Origin: Saccopteryx bilineata
Lineage: Eukaryota > Chordata > Mammalia > Chiroptera > Emballonuridae
NCBI RefSeq assembly: GCF_036850765.1
Contig: NC_089494.1
Coordinates: 234,688,779-234,752,778 of the forward strand
Length of the DNA: 64,000 nt
Direction: 5' to 3'
Shown here: positions 13,817 to 23,935 of the stretch, in pieces
Layout: each line of letters opens with the position of its first letter
How positions within the stretch are numbered: position 1 is the stretch's first letter
Position numbers and translations under genes: made by a program
Notes under the pieces: model-generated
Seen by the model: only the letters and a program-made list of their open reading frames with translations
Told to the model about the DNA's origin: nothing
The model's database searches: none

Positions 13817-14540
13817 CCCCTGGCTGGTCACTTGGCTGACTAGAGCACTGTCCCAGTGTTGACTAGAGCACCGTCCCAGGGTTGGTTAGAGCACCGTCCC
13901 AGGGTTGACTAGAGCACCGTCCCGGGGTTGGTTAGAGCACCGTCCCGGGGTTGACTAGAGCACCGTCCCGGGGTTGGTTAGAGCACCGTCCCAGGGTTGA
14001 CTAGAGCACCGTCCCGGGGTTGACTAGAGCACCGTCCCGGGGTTGGTTAGAGCACCGTCCCGGGGTTGACTAGAGCACCGTCCCAGGGTTGGTTAGAGCA
14101 CCGTCCCGGGGTTGGTTAGAGCACCGTCCCAGGGTTGGTTAGAGCACCGTCCCAGGGTTGGTTAGAGCACCGTCCCAGGGTTGACTAGAGCACCGTCCCA
14201 GGGTTTACTAGAGCACCGTCCCGGGGTTGGTTAGAGCACCGTCCCAGGGTTGACTAGAGCACCGTCCCAGGGTTGACTAGAGCACCGTCCCAGTGTTTAC
14301 TAGAGCACCGTCCCAGGGTTGACTAGAGCACCGTCCCAGGGTTGGCTAGAGCACCGTCCCAGGGTTGACTAGAGCACCGTCCCAGGGTTGACTAGAGCAC
14401 CGTCCCAGTACCCCGAGGTTGCAGCCTGAACCCCCAATCAGGGCACGTGCAAACATAAACCGATGGATGCATAAGTACGTGGAACAACAAACTGATGTTT
14501 CTCTTTCTCCCTTCCTTTCTCCCTAAAATCAATAAATAAA
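13817..14540 (+). mobile_element. VES-like SINE expanded by an internal minisatellite
   Basis: The head is cccctggctggtcacttggc, then the array, then gtcccagtaccccgaggttg, caatcagggcacgtgc and the SINE tail gatgtttctctttctccctt with aatcaataaataaaa. Outside the array it is an ordinary VES-like tRNA SINE. The B-box region is degraded (cctgaacccccaatc). Related flanks (atgttgctgagagag / atattgctaagagaa) look like a decayed target duplication. Confidence 0.7.
13836..14410 (+). repeat. Minisatellite, 25 copies of a 23-bp unit
   Basis: GAGCAC recurs every 23 bases from 13843 to 14395 with no indel, giving 25 units (575 bp). The unit is TTGACTAGAGCACCGTCCC followed by AGGG or GGGG. Two main variants differ at the start (GACTA and GGTTA); TACTA (units 17 and 21) and GGCTA (unit 23) are rare. 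Units 2 to 8 alternate GACTA/GGTTA, an early 46-bp dimer order. The unit derives from the D-arm to anticodon-arm part of the host SINE's tRNA-like head. Confidence 0.95.
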
Positions 14541-15263
14541 AAACTATATATTGCTAAGAGAAATGTCTGAGATTTTATTACCTGTACTTTCTTCTAAGGA
14601 GTTTTATGGTTTTGAGTCTTATATTTAAGTCTTTAATCTATTTTTCAGTTTATTCTTATGTATGGTTTAAGGAGGTGGTCTAGTCTCATTATTATTATTA
14701 TTATTATTATTTTGCATTTATCTGTCCAATTTTCCCAACACTACTCACTGAATAGACTATCTTCGCTACATCCTATATTCTCACTTCATTGAGAACAAGT
14801 CACCGGTCTAGACTTTCCCTCTTATTATGGTTTTTGTCTGAGAGCTCCCTTATTGTCAGACCTTGGTCAGGGCCGTACTAGTCCACTAGGATTGTTTTAA
14901 TCACTCTGACTCTAGGACAGTTCTTTGCTCCGTGGAAATTCTTGCATACAGATGAATATGTAAGGGAGAATTGAGATGTCCAGCCCCCTGGGCAGCATTT
15001 GAGACCCCAATGTAAATGGATATATCAGGGGAGGATGTTCCCTAGGAACACCCAAGGGCCTGGCCCTCGACAGTCCAGGTGTGTCAGACACAACCTGAAC
15101 ATACCAGTTCAGAGCAGAGCGGAGCGCTGGTGTCCCCGAAGCTGTCTGTCCAGATGAGATGCCAGGAATAGTACGCTATGATCTTTGTGCTGTCATTAAG
15201 GAAAATCGAACAGAACATTTTTAAGGATTTTTAAGATTGATATGCCTCTGTTTGATAATCCAT

Positions 15264-15632
15264 GTCTTAATCTGTTTGAGCTGCTGTAACAAAACTCCAT
15301 AGACTGAGTGATTTAAGAACAATAGAAATTTATTTTTTGTCGTTTTGGTGGCTGGGAAGTTCAAGATCAAAGCAGCAGCTGATTCAGTGTCGAGTGAGGA
15401 CCCACTTCCTGTTTCAGAGATGGCTGTCTGGTCGCTGTGCCCCACATGCAGGGCTGGATGAGGGATCTCTGGGCTCTCTTTTACAAGGGCACTAATCCCA
15501 CTCATGAGGGCTCAACCCTCATGTCCTAATCACATCCCAAAGGCCCCACTTCCAAATACCACCACTTTCGGGGATAAGATTTCAGCATACGAACTTTGGA
15601 GCGAACCCAAACATTTATTCTGTAACAATACA
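15264..15632 (+). repeat. Ancient interspersed repeat, class not assigned
   Basis: I recognise widely repeated mammalian text here (gctgctgtaacaaaactcca, gtggctgggaagttcaagat, cccaaaggccccacttccaa) but cannot assign a family with confidence. It accounts for part of the unusually open frames near 15530-16210. Confidence 0.5.
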
Positions 15633-16964
15633 TATGTGACATTTTGATTATATAAAAGTAGGGGGAAAGCTTGTGTTATATCTAAAACCCTCTGTGCTGA
15701 AAGATCGTTATGAGCCACGTGACCACGGGCGAAGCTGCTGCTGTGTGTGTGACTGTAAAATGACGACCACAGGTCTTCACGTGGAGCCCTGTGGCTTCCA
15801 GAGTGATGACTATAAAATGTGGCTCTTCCTCTGTGTCTGAGTGCCTGGGAAGCTTGCAGGAGCTTGCTGCCGCCCGAGGCTGCAGCCCAGACTTCTTCAC
15901 AAGCAGGAGAGGGCCTCTGCGAGCCAGCCCGTGTGTTTGCTGAGCACCACATCTCACCTGTCCTTCCCTCGCCCTTTGTGTGTGCTTCAGCTTTAGTGCC
16001 CTGCTTGCACTCCCCTGCACACTCGGTCTCGGTGCTCGTGTTCCTCCCCTCTGCAGAAAACCTAAATATTTTTCTGGGTTCATACAGCAACAGAGCCGTA
16101 GGCAAGCTTTTCTTATACAATTCGTTACCGGCACTTGGCTGCTTTAGTGTCCTTATCAGTGGGTGGAGAAGCATTTGCTTGCCCTCAAAAAAAAACGGCC
16201 AAATAACCACTCCTTTGTCATTTGGTGTTTATTTACTCGGCAAACATTTACTGAGGACCGGCCGCTTGTACTGGTGTTGGGAGATGAGTAATACACCGTC
16301 CACAGCCTCAACGAGTTCCCATTCTGGCAGGGGAAGACTGGCCCAGAAGCAGGCAGTAACAAACCCTTCTCGTGAGTGTCTTGCTGGGGACAGGAGTGGG
16401 GGTCGAGGGAAGCACGGAGCGCCGTGGGAACACGGAGAAGGTGCCCTGACTTTAGCCCATAGAATACTTCAGAAGAGACCACATGTTGCAGATCTCACAG
16501 GAGGAGCTGGCATTGGCCTGGGAGAAAAGAGAAGAAAAATAGGGATTTGAGGTAGAGTACTGTTGAGGTAGGGTTCTAGGATAGGGTTAAGGGGCTGATT
16601 GAAGCCAGTCTCACTGAATTCTCGCTAGGGTAAAATAAGCAATTTAAATTATTTTCTTCTTCTAGAACTTGGATGTATTTTTTAAAAGTATTGTCCACCT
16701 TGCAGTAAGATGTTACCTAGTTGAAATTGGCCTGAGTCTATTGTATTGTTACAATGATTGGGAGATGACTTGAAATGATCTTAAAACATTATAAATTTGT
16801 CTGTGAACATAAATTCTAATTAGTAGAAAGAGTAAGGTGGTCATAGAGAGTTTAAAATAACTGTGGTGGTTTCCTGCTTAAACCTCATTGTTCATCTTTT
16901 TTCTGTCTTCATCTAAAAAGGAAAGAAAAAGCAAAAATAAAAGCATTAAATGTGTATGCTTAAG

Positions 16965-17290
16965 TTTTTTTAAATTTTTATTTAGAAAATTAGATTTAAC
17001 AGGATGACATTGATCAGTAAGAGCACATAGGTTTCAGGTAAACATCTCTATAGCATTTGAACTGTTGATTGTGTTGTGTGCCCCTCACCCACAGTCACAT
17101 CCTCTTCCGTCCGGTATATTTGTCCCTCTTTACTCCCCCCAGTTCCCTCCCCCACACCCCCTCCCCTGGGGAACCACTTCACTTTATCTATGTCCATGAG
17201 TCTCAGTTTTATATCCCACCTCTGTGTGAAATCATGTAGTTCTTAGCCTTTTCTAATTTACTTATTTTACTCAATATAATGTTAATTTTA
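16965..17290 (-). mobile_element. L1 3' end fragment
   Basis: Reversed L1 3' UTR text (aggatgacattgatcagtaa, tagcatttgaactgttgatt, gtgaaatcatgtagttctta). A related short copy lies at 39000-39125. Confidence 0.65.
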
Positions 17291-17586
17291 AATTACCTCT
17301 GCCTTGTTAGTCTTGTCTAAAACTGTAATGTACACCAGTATAACACTTTTTTGTTACTTTTGGACATAGTCTTATGTCATGGGAGAAAATAAAGTTGGAC
17401 ATATATGGGAAAGATGGGACAAAACTTGAAAACGGATGTCACTGTTTTTGAAATGGGTCTGCTTTTACATGACTATTAAATACTGCCACTTAAATTTAGG
17501 GGAAATGTTAAATGTTGGGATTTTTCTTTTTGTTATCAAAGAAACAAGAATAACAATAAGGGAATACCAATAAGGAGACGCGTGTA

Positions 17587-17629
17587 ACTTATATAAAAAT
17601 TAGGGGATCTCCTAATTTTTGTGAGCAGT
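17587..17629. mobile_element. 43-bp mariner-type remnant made of two inverted ends
   Basis: ACTTATATAAAAATTAGGGG, then ATC, then TCCTAATTTTTGTGAGCAGT, flanked by TA on both sides. The right arm matches the terminal repeat of the MITE at 37269-37509 (ACTGCTCACAAAAATTAGG in reverse). The left arm matches over AAAAATTAGGGGAT. Virtually no interior remains. Confidence 0.6.
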
Positions 17630-17709
17630 TATAGTTATGAAATGTGTTTTGGGTCTGGATAATAAAATGAAACACTTCATTTCAAATAAGAAAACTGTCC
17701 CTCTTTAAG

Positions 17710-17824
17710 GTTATGAGAAGACCGATGATGTTTCAGAGAAGACTTCCCTGGCGGACCAGGAAGAAATCCGGACTATATTCATCAACCAGCCCCAGCTGAC
17801 AAAATTCTGCAATAACCATGTCAG
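17710..17824 (+). CDS. ATP8A1: ATP8A1 exon 2: N-terminal cytosolic tail
   Basis: This 115-nt exon encodes residues 17-54, GYEKTDDVSEKTSL to QLTKFCNNHV, plus two bases of Ser55. It is the cytosolic N-terminal segment before the first membrane helix. The FINQP..TKFCNNHVSTAKY block is the conserved P4-ATPase entry motif. The acceptor is a pyrimidine stretch ending ctctttaag at 17709. The donor is TCAG/gtagga after 17824. The first glycine codon needs one G from the upstream exon (phase 1 entry), so the start codon is outside the window. Residue 36 is Ile where I recall Val in human. The next exon begins 1.5 kb downstream. Confidence 0.96.
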
Positions 17825-19337
17825 GTAGGACCCTCTGAAGCATGCTGTGGGGCCAGCTCTCAGAGCACGGCCCTACAGGCCTCCTCCCAGCCAGAATGGA
17901 AATGCTTGCAGAGAGCTCTCCGTTCAAGCGGTTCCTATTGGAGAGCTTACTGGAGGCAGTGTGAGTCTGCTATTCCCCTCTTGTAGCCAACAAGGACGTG
18001 GTCATAGGAATCTGGAGCAGAAAGGATAAGCAGCTGCTCGTGGGTGAATACCTTCATCTTATGCCTGTTATAGAGCAACACATTATCATTTGGGGTTAAC
18101 AAGCGTTTACATTTTAGAAGAGCTCTTTGCCATTCTTCTCTGGGGACTCTTTTTGGATGAAAGGCTCTTTAAATTTTGGCTTTGGATAGTTACAAAATTT
18201 AATATGACGATGAGGAAAGGAGGGCTGTGCGAAGTGCTTCTTTGTTATATTTTCATGCCAACAATAATGTAAAAAGTGTCTCTGCCATAAGCCCTGTTCA
18301 CTGAGCAGCCCCTGCAACCCAGGGAGTACCCCCAGGGCTAATACACTGTTCCTCCATTCACAAAATTCCTAAACTTGAGACATGCCATTTAAAATTATAA
18401 CTTCAAATTTAGGAGTAACTTCTCACAGTTTGTGGAGGGTGGCATATGCCCCTTTAATGTCTTCTCTGTTTAATTAACAAGAGAAAGATTGGATGTTTCC
18501 AAGACCTAAATGGTGATAGCTGACTGTGGCTATATCTGACGGGTTTAGTGTTGAGTCTGAGACAAGTTCGTAGAGGAGTCATGAAGAAAATTCAAACAGA
18601 AACCCAGAAATGTCCCCATTTCTGAAGTTATCCAGGGAAGGCCTCTATTGAAAGTTGCTGATTTTCCCCCCACAATTTTATTTTCAATAATGTATTATAC
18701 AGCATCTTAACTGAACTTACTCTTCTTTGAAAGCTACTCCTGTCGTGTTAAGCCGGATGATTAACCAGTGAGAACAAAAGATTTCTTACTGTGTATTTGT
18801 GCAGCTCCTTTCACTCCTTTTCATTTAGATTAATGGCCATTTGCGGTATTCTCCCAATTTGGAACAGCGGGCAGCTGTTCATCATCTAATCCAGGGACAG
18901 TCAACCTTTTTACACCTACCGCCCACTTTTGTATCTCTGTTAGTAGTAAAATTTTCTAACTGCCCACCGGTTCCACAGTAATGGTGATTTATAAAGTAAG
19001 GAAGTAACTTTACTTTATAAAATTTATAAAGCAGAGTTACAGCAAGTTAAAGCATATAATAATAATTACTTACCAAGTACTTTATGTCGGATTTTCGCTA
19101 AGTTTGGCAGAATAAATCTTTATAAAACAACTTACTATAGTTAAATCTATCTTTTTATTTATACTTTGGTTGCTCCGCTACCGCCCACCATGAAAGCTGG
19201 AATGCCCACTCGTGGGTGGTAGGGATCAGGTTGGCTATACCACTGATCTAATCTTATAGTGATAATAGACTTTTGTAAATGTTGTAGCCCATTGCAGATT
19301 AATTTAGCTTTATGCTATTTTTCATTTTGTTTTTTAG
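17825..19337 (+). other. ATP8A1 intron 2
   Basis: 1.5-kb intron with GT-AG ends. Its only recognisable content is a non-autonomous hAT element at 18892-19245 with an exact 8-bp target duplication, about 90 bp upstream of the exon 3 acceptor. 18030-18880 shows nothing I can name. Confidence 0.85.
18892..19245. mobile_element. Non-autonomous hAT element
   Basis: Flanked by exact 8-bp direct repeats ATCTAATC (18884-18891 and 19246-19253). The ends begin CAGGGACAGTCAACC and finish GGTTGGCTATACCACTG. Subterminal CTACCGCCCAC pairs with GTGGGTGGTAG. 354 bp, no coding remnant seen. Confidence 0.82.
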
Positions 19338-19437
19338 CACTGCAAAATACAACATAATTACATTCCTTCCACGATTTCTCTACTCTCAGTTCAGAAGAGC
19401 TGCCAACTCATTCTTTCTCTTTATTGCACTGCTCCAG
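19338..19437 (+). CDS. ATP8A1: ATP8A1 exon 3: membrane approach and TM1
   Basis: This 100-nt exon completes Ser55 and encodes residues 56-88. [18 protein letters not shown] leads into TM1, whose hydrophobic core is [11 protein letters not shown]. The acceptor is tttttttag and the donor CAG/gtaaag, both strong. The exon ends exactly after the first glutamine of the TM1 QQ pair. That pair is associated with phosphatidylserine selectivity in the yeast homologue Drs2, and the second glutamine starts exon 4. The [11 protein letters not shown] motif is shared by P4-ATPases. Confidence 0.97.
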
Positions 19438-20733
19438 GTAAAGTCATGTCTTAAAACCTCAGTTCCACATCATGTGTTCAGATAGTGGTAAATGCCCCTG
19501 CCCAGTCTTCTGAGGTGTATCTGAGCACACAGGAAATAGCAGGCTGGACATTTCCAGCCCCTGCTATAAGCAGCGTTAGAATTTCACTACCTCTCTAAAC
19601 CTTTCTATTCTTTTTCTGAAGTTGGAAACGGGGAGGGCAGTCAGACAGACTCCCGCATTCGTCCGACTGGGATCCACCCAGCATGCCCACCAGGGGGCGA
19701 TACTCTGCCCATCTTGGGGCTTCACTTTGCCGCAATCAGAGCCATTCTAGCGCCTGAGGCAGAGGCCACAGAGCCATCCTCAGCACCTGGGCCAACTTTT
19801 GCTTCAGTGGAGCCTTGGCTGCGGGAGAGGAAAAGAGAGACAGAGAGGAAGGAGAGGGAGAGGGGTGGAGAAGCAGATGGGCGCCTCTCCTGTGTGCCCT
19901 GGCCAGGAATCGAACCCGGGACTCCCGCACACCAGGCCGACACTCTACCACTGAGCCAACCAGCCAGGGCCTCTCTAAACCTTTTGATTCATTTTTATGA
20001 GCTTATTTTAAACATTCCGTAAATGCAATATTGGGTGCAAAAGGGGAATGGGGCTTTTTCTTAAAATATTAATTTAGTAACAATCAAACTATCAATTCTC
20101 AGAATACAAGAATTACCACTTTAAATCTTGTTTCTCTTTGTATTTGAGTTAGTAGTAATCAGGAAAAAAAATCTTTTATTAAAAAAACAGCATACACTCA
20201 TTGTAAAATGAATTAGAAAACACAATAAAGAAGAACTTTACAACACATTCCACCACCCCGAGGCAACTACTCTCTTAAAATCTGGGTGTATATTCTTCTG
20301 GTCTTTTATTTTCCCCTCCCAAGCATTGATTATTAATTTAGTTTACAAAAAGGGGACCATAGAGTACATATGCTTAGTAATCTGCTATATCCATGTAATA
20401 AAATGTGGATATTTTCCCATGTGATTCATTGTGTATCTCAAATTTCATTTTTCATGGTCATGTGATTTTTTTAATACATGGATATACTGTAATTTTTTAA
20501 CCCACCCCCTCTTTGTAGGTGTTAGTTCTATGCAGAACTGCTTATCACGAAGCTAATGCTCTTCCAGCTACTTACAGAAATGAGCAAATTACTTTACCTA
20601 GTGTTAGTCTGCCAGACAGTAAAATCAAGGAGGCATATTTTAAGAGGCACTAAGATTTTGTGGTTTTTAAGTGTATTGCCAACTTTCTAGCTCTCACTGG
20701 ATTTCTCTCTCTTTTTTTCCCCCCTTCAAATAG
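19438..20733 (+). other. ATP8A1 intron 3
   Basis: 1.3-kb intron. An antisense tRNA-derived SINE at 19605-19969, flanked by 15-bp direct repeats, takes up over a quarter of it. Nothing else is recognised. The polypyrimidine tract before exon 4 is long and interrupted by caaatag. Confidence 0.85.
19605..19969 (-). mobile_element. tRNA-derived bat SINE (Rhin-1-like), antisense
   Basis: Reversed head ctgagccaaccagccagggc and B box gggaatcgaacccgggac (intact). Flanked by CCTCTCTAAACCTTT on both sides (15 bp, exact), so fairly young. Confidence 0.9.
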
Positions 20734-20832
20734 CAAATACCTGATGTTTCACCAACAGGTCGCTACACAACACTGGTTCCTCTCTTATTTATTTTAGCCG
20801 TGGCAGCTATCAAAGAGATAATAGAAGATATT
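20734..20832 (+). CDS. ATP8A1: ATP8A1 exon 4: TM1-TM2 loop and TM2
   Basis: This 99-nt phase-0 exon encodes residues 89-121. It starts with the second Gln of the QQ pair, then [12 protein letters not shown], then TM2 ([20 protein letters not shown]). VSPTGRYTT and the acidic IKEIIED helix end are P4-ATPase hallmarks. The acceptor is caaatag and the donor ATT/gtaagt, which is near consensus. Being 99 nt and phase 0, it could be skipped without a frameshift, but TM2 would be lost. Confidence 0.97.
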
Positions 20833-21776
20833 GTAAGTATTTAATTTTTTTCATAAATAAATGTGACTCTGTTATTTTATATATATATTTAACATGTTTC
20901 TTCTTTAAGTTATTAATTCTCAGTACAAGCTGCTTAAAATGCCTATTCAACTTAGAAGTATGCAGAATATTCTTCCACCTCTGGAGTTAATTTCTGTTGA
21001 TTTCTGTAGGACTAATATTGCAAAGTGCTCATTACAATCCTCCCTCATGTTTGTGGCTTATTAATGAAAGAAATTAATTCTAATGTCATTTTCGCTTAGA
21101 GAGGAAATATATTTGAACATTACTATTTTTATCAATAATTATGCTTAATTTTCTATTTGTACATTATTTCAAGTTAAACAAAACCTCCAAACTATCTAAA
21201 TATAAAGGGTTTGGGGGTTTTTTGGTTATTTTTAAAGTTATATACCGTAGTTTTCACCTCATTAAATACCTATGATTCCTTTTCATCTTATTTTAGTAGT
21301 TCTAGTTTCCTTTTTTTTTTTTTACCTCATTTTATTAAAAGAAAGGTACAGCAAATTTACTCTTTTTATTTTTCCGTAGTAGCAGAGAAAAAGGGAAGTC
21401 AATTTCCTCTTTATAAAATACATTCACTAAAATAAAATCTGGCTTTTCTTTTTTTTTCTTTTAACTGTTATTTTAACTACCTTTGTTACGGAAGCCAATA
21501 TTTTTTTCTGTGCCCTTTAAATAATTTGCCTAGCTGACAAGACCTTCTGTCAAGCCTTGAGCAAGTCAGACAGTAAAGCGAAGAAAGGCCGAGATGTTCT
21601 TTAGAAAGCTCCGATTTAAAAGTACGCAAACATGAATGTTGTGACCGTGGGGAATCAAACTGAGATCTCACTGAGAACACAGGAGCCGTAGCATCACTAG
21701 ACCCATTAGACATGGGTCAGCTGACTGTTTAGATCATCAGTCTCAAAGACATCAAGTATCCAAGAGTACAAACAGA

Positions 21777-21812
21777 GTGTGTGTGTGTTTGTGTGCGCAC
21801 GCACACGCATGT
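21777..21812. repeat. GT/GC dinucleotide repeat
   Basis: A short alternating gtgtgtg...gcgcacgcacacgc tract with purine-pyrimidine alternation. Confidence 0.7.
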
Positions 21813-22094
21813 GTAAAACATAGTCCTCTTCATTGGAAATGGTGTACTTGATGGGGACTACTCGTCGAAAATGTCAGGGGCTCTCTTCTTAACTGAGCTG
21901 TTCCACACACACTTCATACCATCTTTTAAATTATGGTTGGATTTGGCACTCCGTAAAGATTGGTCGTTACTACAGTTTTGTTTCTTTCTTTGCTTTTTGG
22001 ACTCCCTTCTCTTTCTCTGTTCAATCTCATTTTCACTGAGCATCTTTTACTGACTTGGCATTGTGTTATTGTTTGTATGATTGTTTTTCTCATC

Positions 22095-22195
22095 TAATTC
22101 CTTCAGTAACTTTGAAAGTTGGATATTAACCCCATTTTAAAGGTGAGGAAGCTGAGGCTTGGAGAGGTCATATAACTTGCCCAAGAAACTGATGG
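22095..22195 (-). repeat. MIR-like relic
   Basis: Reversed MIR core: ccccattttaaaggtgagga, agctgaggcttggagaggtc, acttgcccaag. Confidence 0.55.
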
Positions 22196-22261
22196 AATTT
22201 CTCTCCCATCCAATGCCCTTCCCCTTTATTTTTGTGGCAAGCCACCAACAATAATATTAAG

Positions 22262-22490
22262 AAGTTAGTGAACTTCTGGGTTCTGTGCACTTGCCTTGTG
22301 TCCTTTACGTTTATTAAATCTTATAGCAACCCTTTAAACAATAAATGATACTATCTCCATTTTACAGATGAGGGTGAGGAGGCACAGTGTAGTAAGGTAA
22401 CTTGCCCAAGGTCACACAGCTATTTAAGTCGGGCCATCAGAATTCAAGCAAGGCTCAAAACGCCTGCCTTATAATTATTGCTCTAAACTG
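22262..22490 (-). repeat. MIR element
   Basis: Reversed MIR core: ctccattttacagatgaggg, aggtaacttgcccaaggtca, cacagctatttaagt, then a degenerate tRNA-like end. Confidence 0.7.
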
Positions 22491-22989
22491 CCTCTCCTAT
22501 CTTTAATTTTTTTTCTTTTCCTTAGCAAAACTAGAAACTCTCCAGCTATGGTTATAGTACCCCTTTCTATGAAAATACATGGTAAATAAAATGGTATCCA
22601 AGAAGTGTTGTTTTTTTCAAACAAAACTCTTATTGGCGTGATGTAAAAATTGAGTACTGTTAGAACACAGCTTATTAGCAATTTTTGAAGGATGTAATAT
22701 GGTATCATGGGGTAATAATAATATTATTTAAAGTAGTTTTCTAATAAAATGTTATAAAATGGGCTAAAAATGATCTGTAAGAATGGTTGAACTAGAAATT
22801 GATATCAAGGTATGGGTAATGGAAAGTTTAAAATATTATTCCCGAGAAAATAAAAAAGATCAAATAATAGATAGTTGGACAAAGAGTATCTTTATTAGTA
22901 GTTATAGTGAATATACACATTTTTTCATTCAATGATAATATATGAAGCAGTACTTAGGTGGCAAGCATTTGTAGGATATGTATTAGGAT

Positions 22990-23285
22990 GCATTAAACTT
23001 CTGCTGCAGTAATAATTATGTCCCAAATGTCAGTGGCTTAAACATAAATTTATTTTTCATGCCTCAAACACACTGTAGGTTGTGTTGTAGAGGGAAGGGT
23101 GGGAGGCACCCTAGTTCATATAGGCTCTTGGGGACTTTGCCGTGTGGAATGTTGTCACTGGATTACAGGAAGAGAAAGGAGATCTCACTTCTTTTTTGGC
23201 CCAGAAATGTTGCATATCACATCTGTTTATAGCCTAATATTAGAGCTAGTGACATGACCAAAGGGACATGTGATCTCCATGTCCA
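22990..23285 (+). repeat. Old interspersed repeat, class not assigned
   Basis: Text such as tcagtggcttaaacataaat resembles a common mammalian repeat, but I cannot assign the family. Confidence 0.35.
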
Positions 23286-23854
23286 TCGAAGTAGAGAACT
23301 GGATATTGATGAATACTAGTAACGTATACCATTCTTATATCAGTGAATAAAACAGAACTTCCATTCTAGTGAAACTTCCTTTATATTCTGTTAAACAACA
23401 TTTAAAAATTTTTTAGAGTAAAGGATTGTACTAATTGCTCCAGGTGGGATACCTAAGATCTACCCGGCCCAGTGCCTTTTGCTTTGGACTACTTAACATA
23501 ATACAGTTTTCTCTTTTTATGTATAAGTAACAAATGAGATATGTACTTACTTGAAAATGCTGTAAGATTGATGGAGAAATCTTAGTTTAATAAAAACAAG
23601 GTGTATCATGCCAAATGCCAATTCCTATGGTAAGGGTCAAGTTTGTTTGTTAAATTAATAATATTCACCACCAAAAACATGCCTTCTTTGCTGTAAACTT
23701 AAAGACTGATAAGCTTTATTGATTATAAAACAAGTACTTATTTAAAGTCTACAAAGTTCAGAGATCAAATGCTGAGTATGTACTAGTGAGTAAAAGTGAT
23801 GGAGCTTGCAGTCCAGAAGAGGAGACACACATTAATCCAGTAACCTCACCAGCT

Positions 23855-23935
23855 ATTGTGAGAATTAAATGATGCTCGTGAGGTCCTTAGAACAGTGGCG
23901 AGTGGAAAGTAAGGGCTGAATAAATGTTAACTGTA
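23855..23935 (+). repeat. MIR-like 3' end
   Basis: gtgagaattaaatgatgctc, ttagaacagtggcgagtg and gggctgaataaatgttaact match the MIR 3' part. Confidence 0.5.

Larger units (their letters stand above)
12031..14790 (-). mobile_element. L1 (ORF2 end and 3' UTR), split by three SINE insertions
   Basis: Reversed L1 text runs from the 3' UTR (attggggtgacattggttac) through ORF2-end sequence (ccacagtggctgcaccagtc, attcccaccagcagtgcagg) to ttttatggttttgagtctta near 14600. It is interrupted by SINEs at 12368-12754, 13501-13800 and 13817-14540. L1 text resumes on each side, so the L1 is the oldest layer. Confidence 0.75.
1..17709 (+). other. ATP8A1 intron 1 (3' part)
   Basis: No supported gene. It contains L1 fragments (2175-2815, 11745-12030, 12031-14790, 16965-17290), a hAT element (5150-6040), L2/MIR relics (8095-9300), SINEs, a minisatellite (13836-14410), an ancient repeat (15264-15632) and a 43-bp mariner remnant (17587-17629). 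The other stretches (1-2160, 2820-5140, 6050-8080, 9310-11740, 15640-16960) show no structure I can name, apart from L2-like text around 16215-16490. The first 60 bases are GC-rich but hold no exon. Confidence 0.85.

Noticed and set aside
13836..14410. Regular 23-bp repeats resembling a CRISPR array
   Set aside because: Units are contiguous with no spacers, lie inside a SINE and in a mammalian intron. It is a minisatellite.
15530..16550. Long open frames on both strands (226 aa minus at 15530-16210, 243 aa plus at 15819-16550)
   Set aside because: The region is GC-rich and overlaps old repeat text. The two frames overlap head-on, neither resembles a known protein and no splice context fits ATP8A1.
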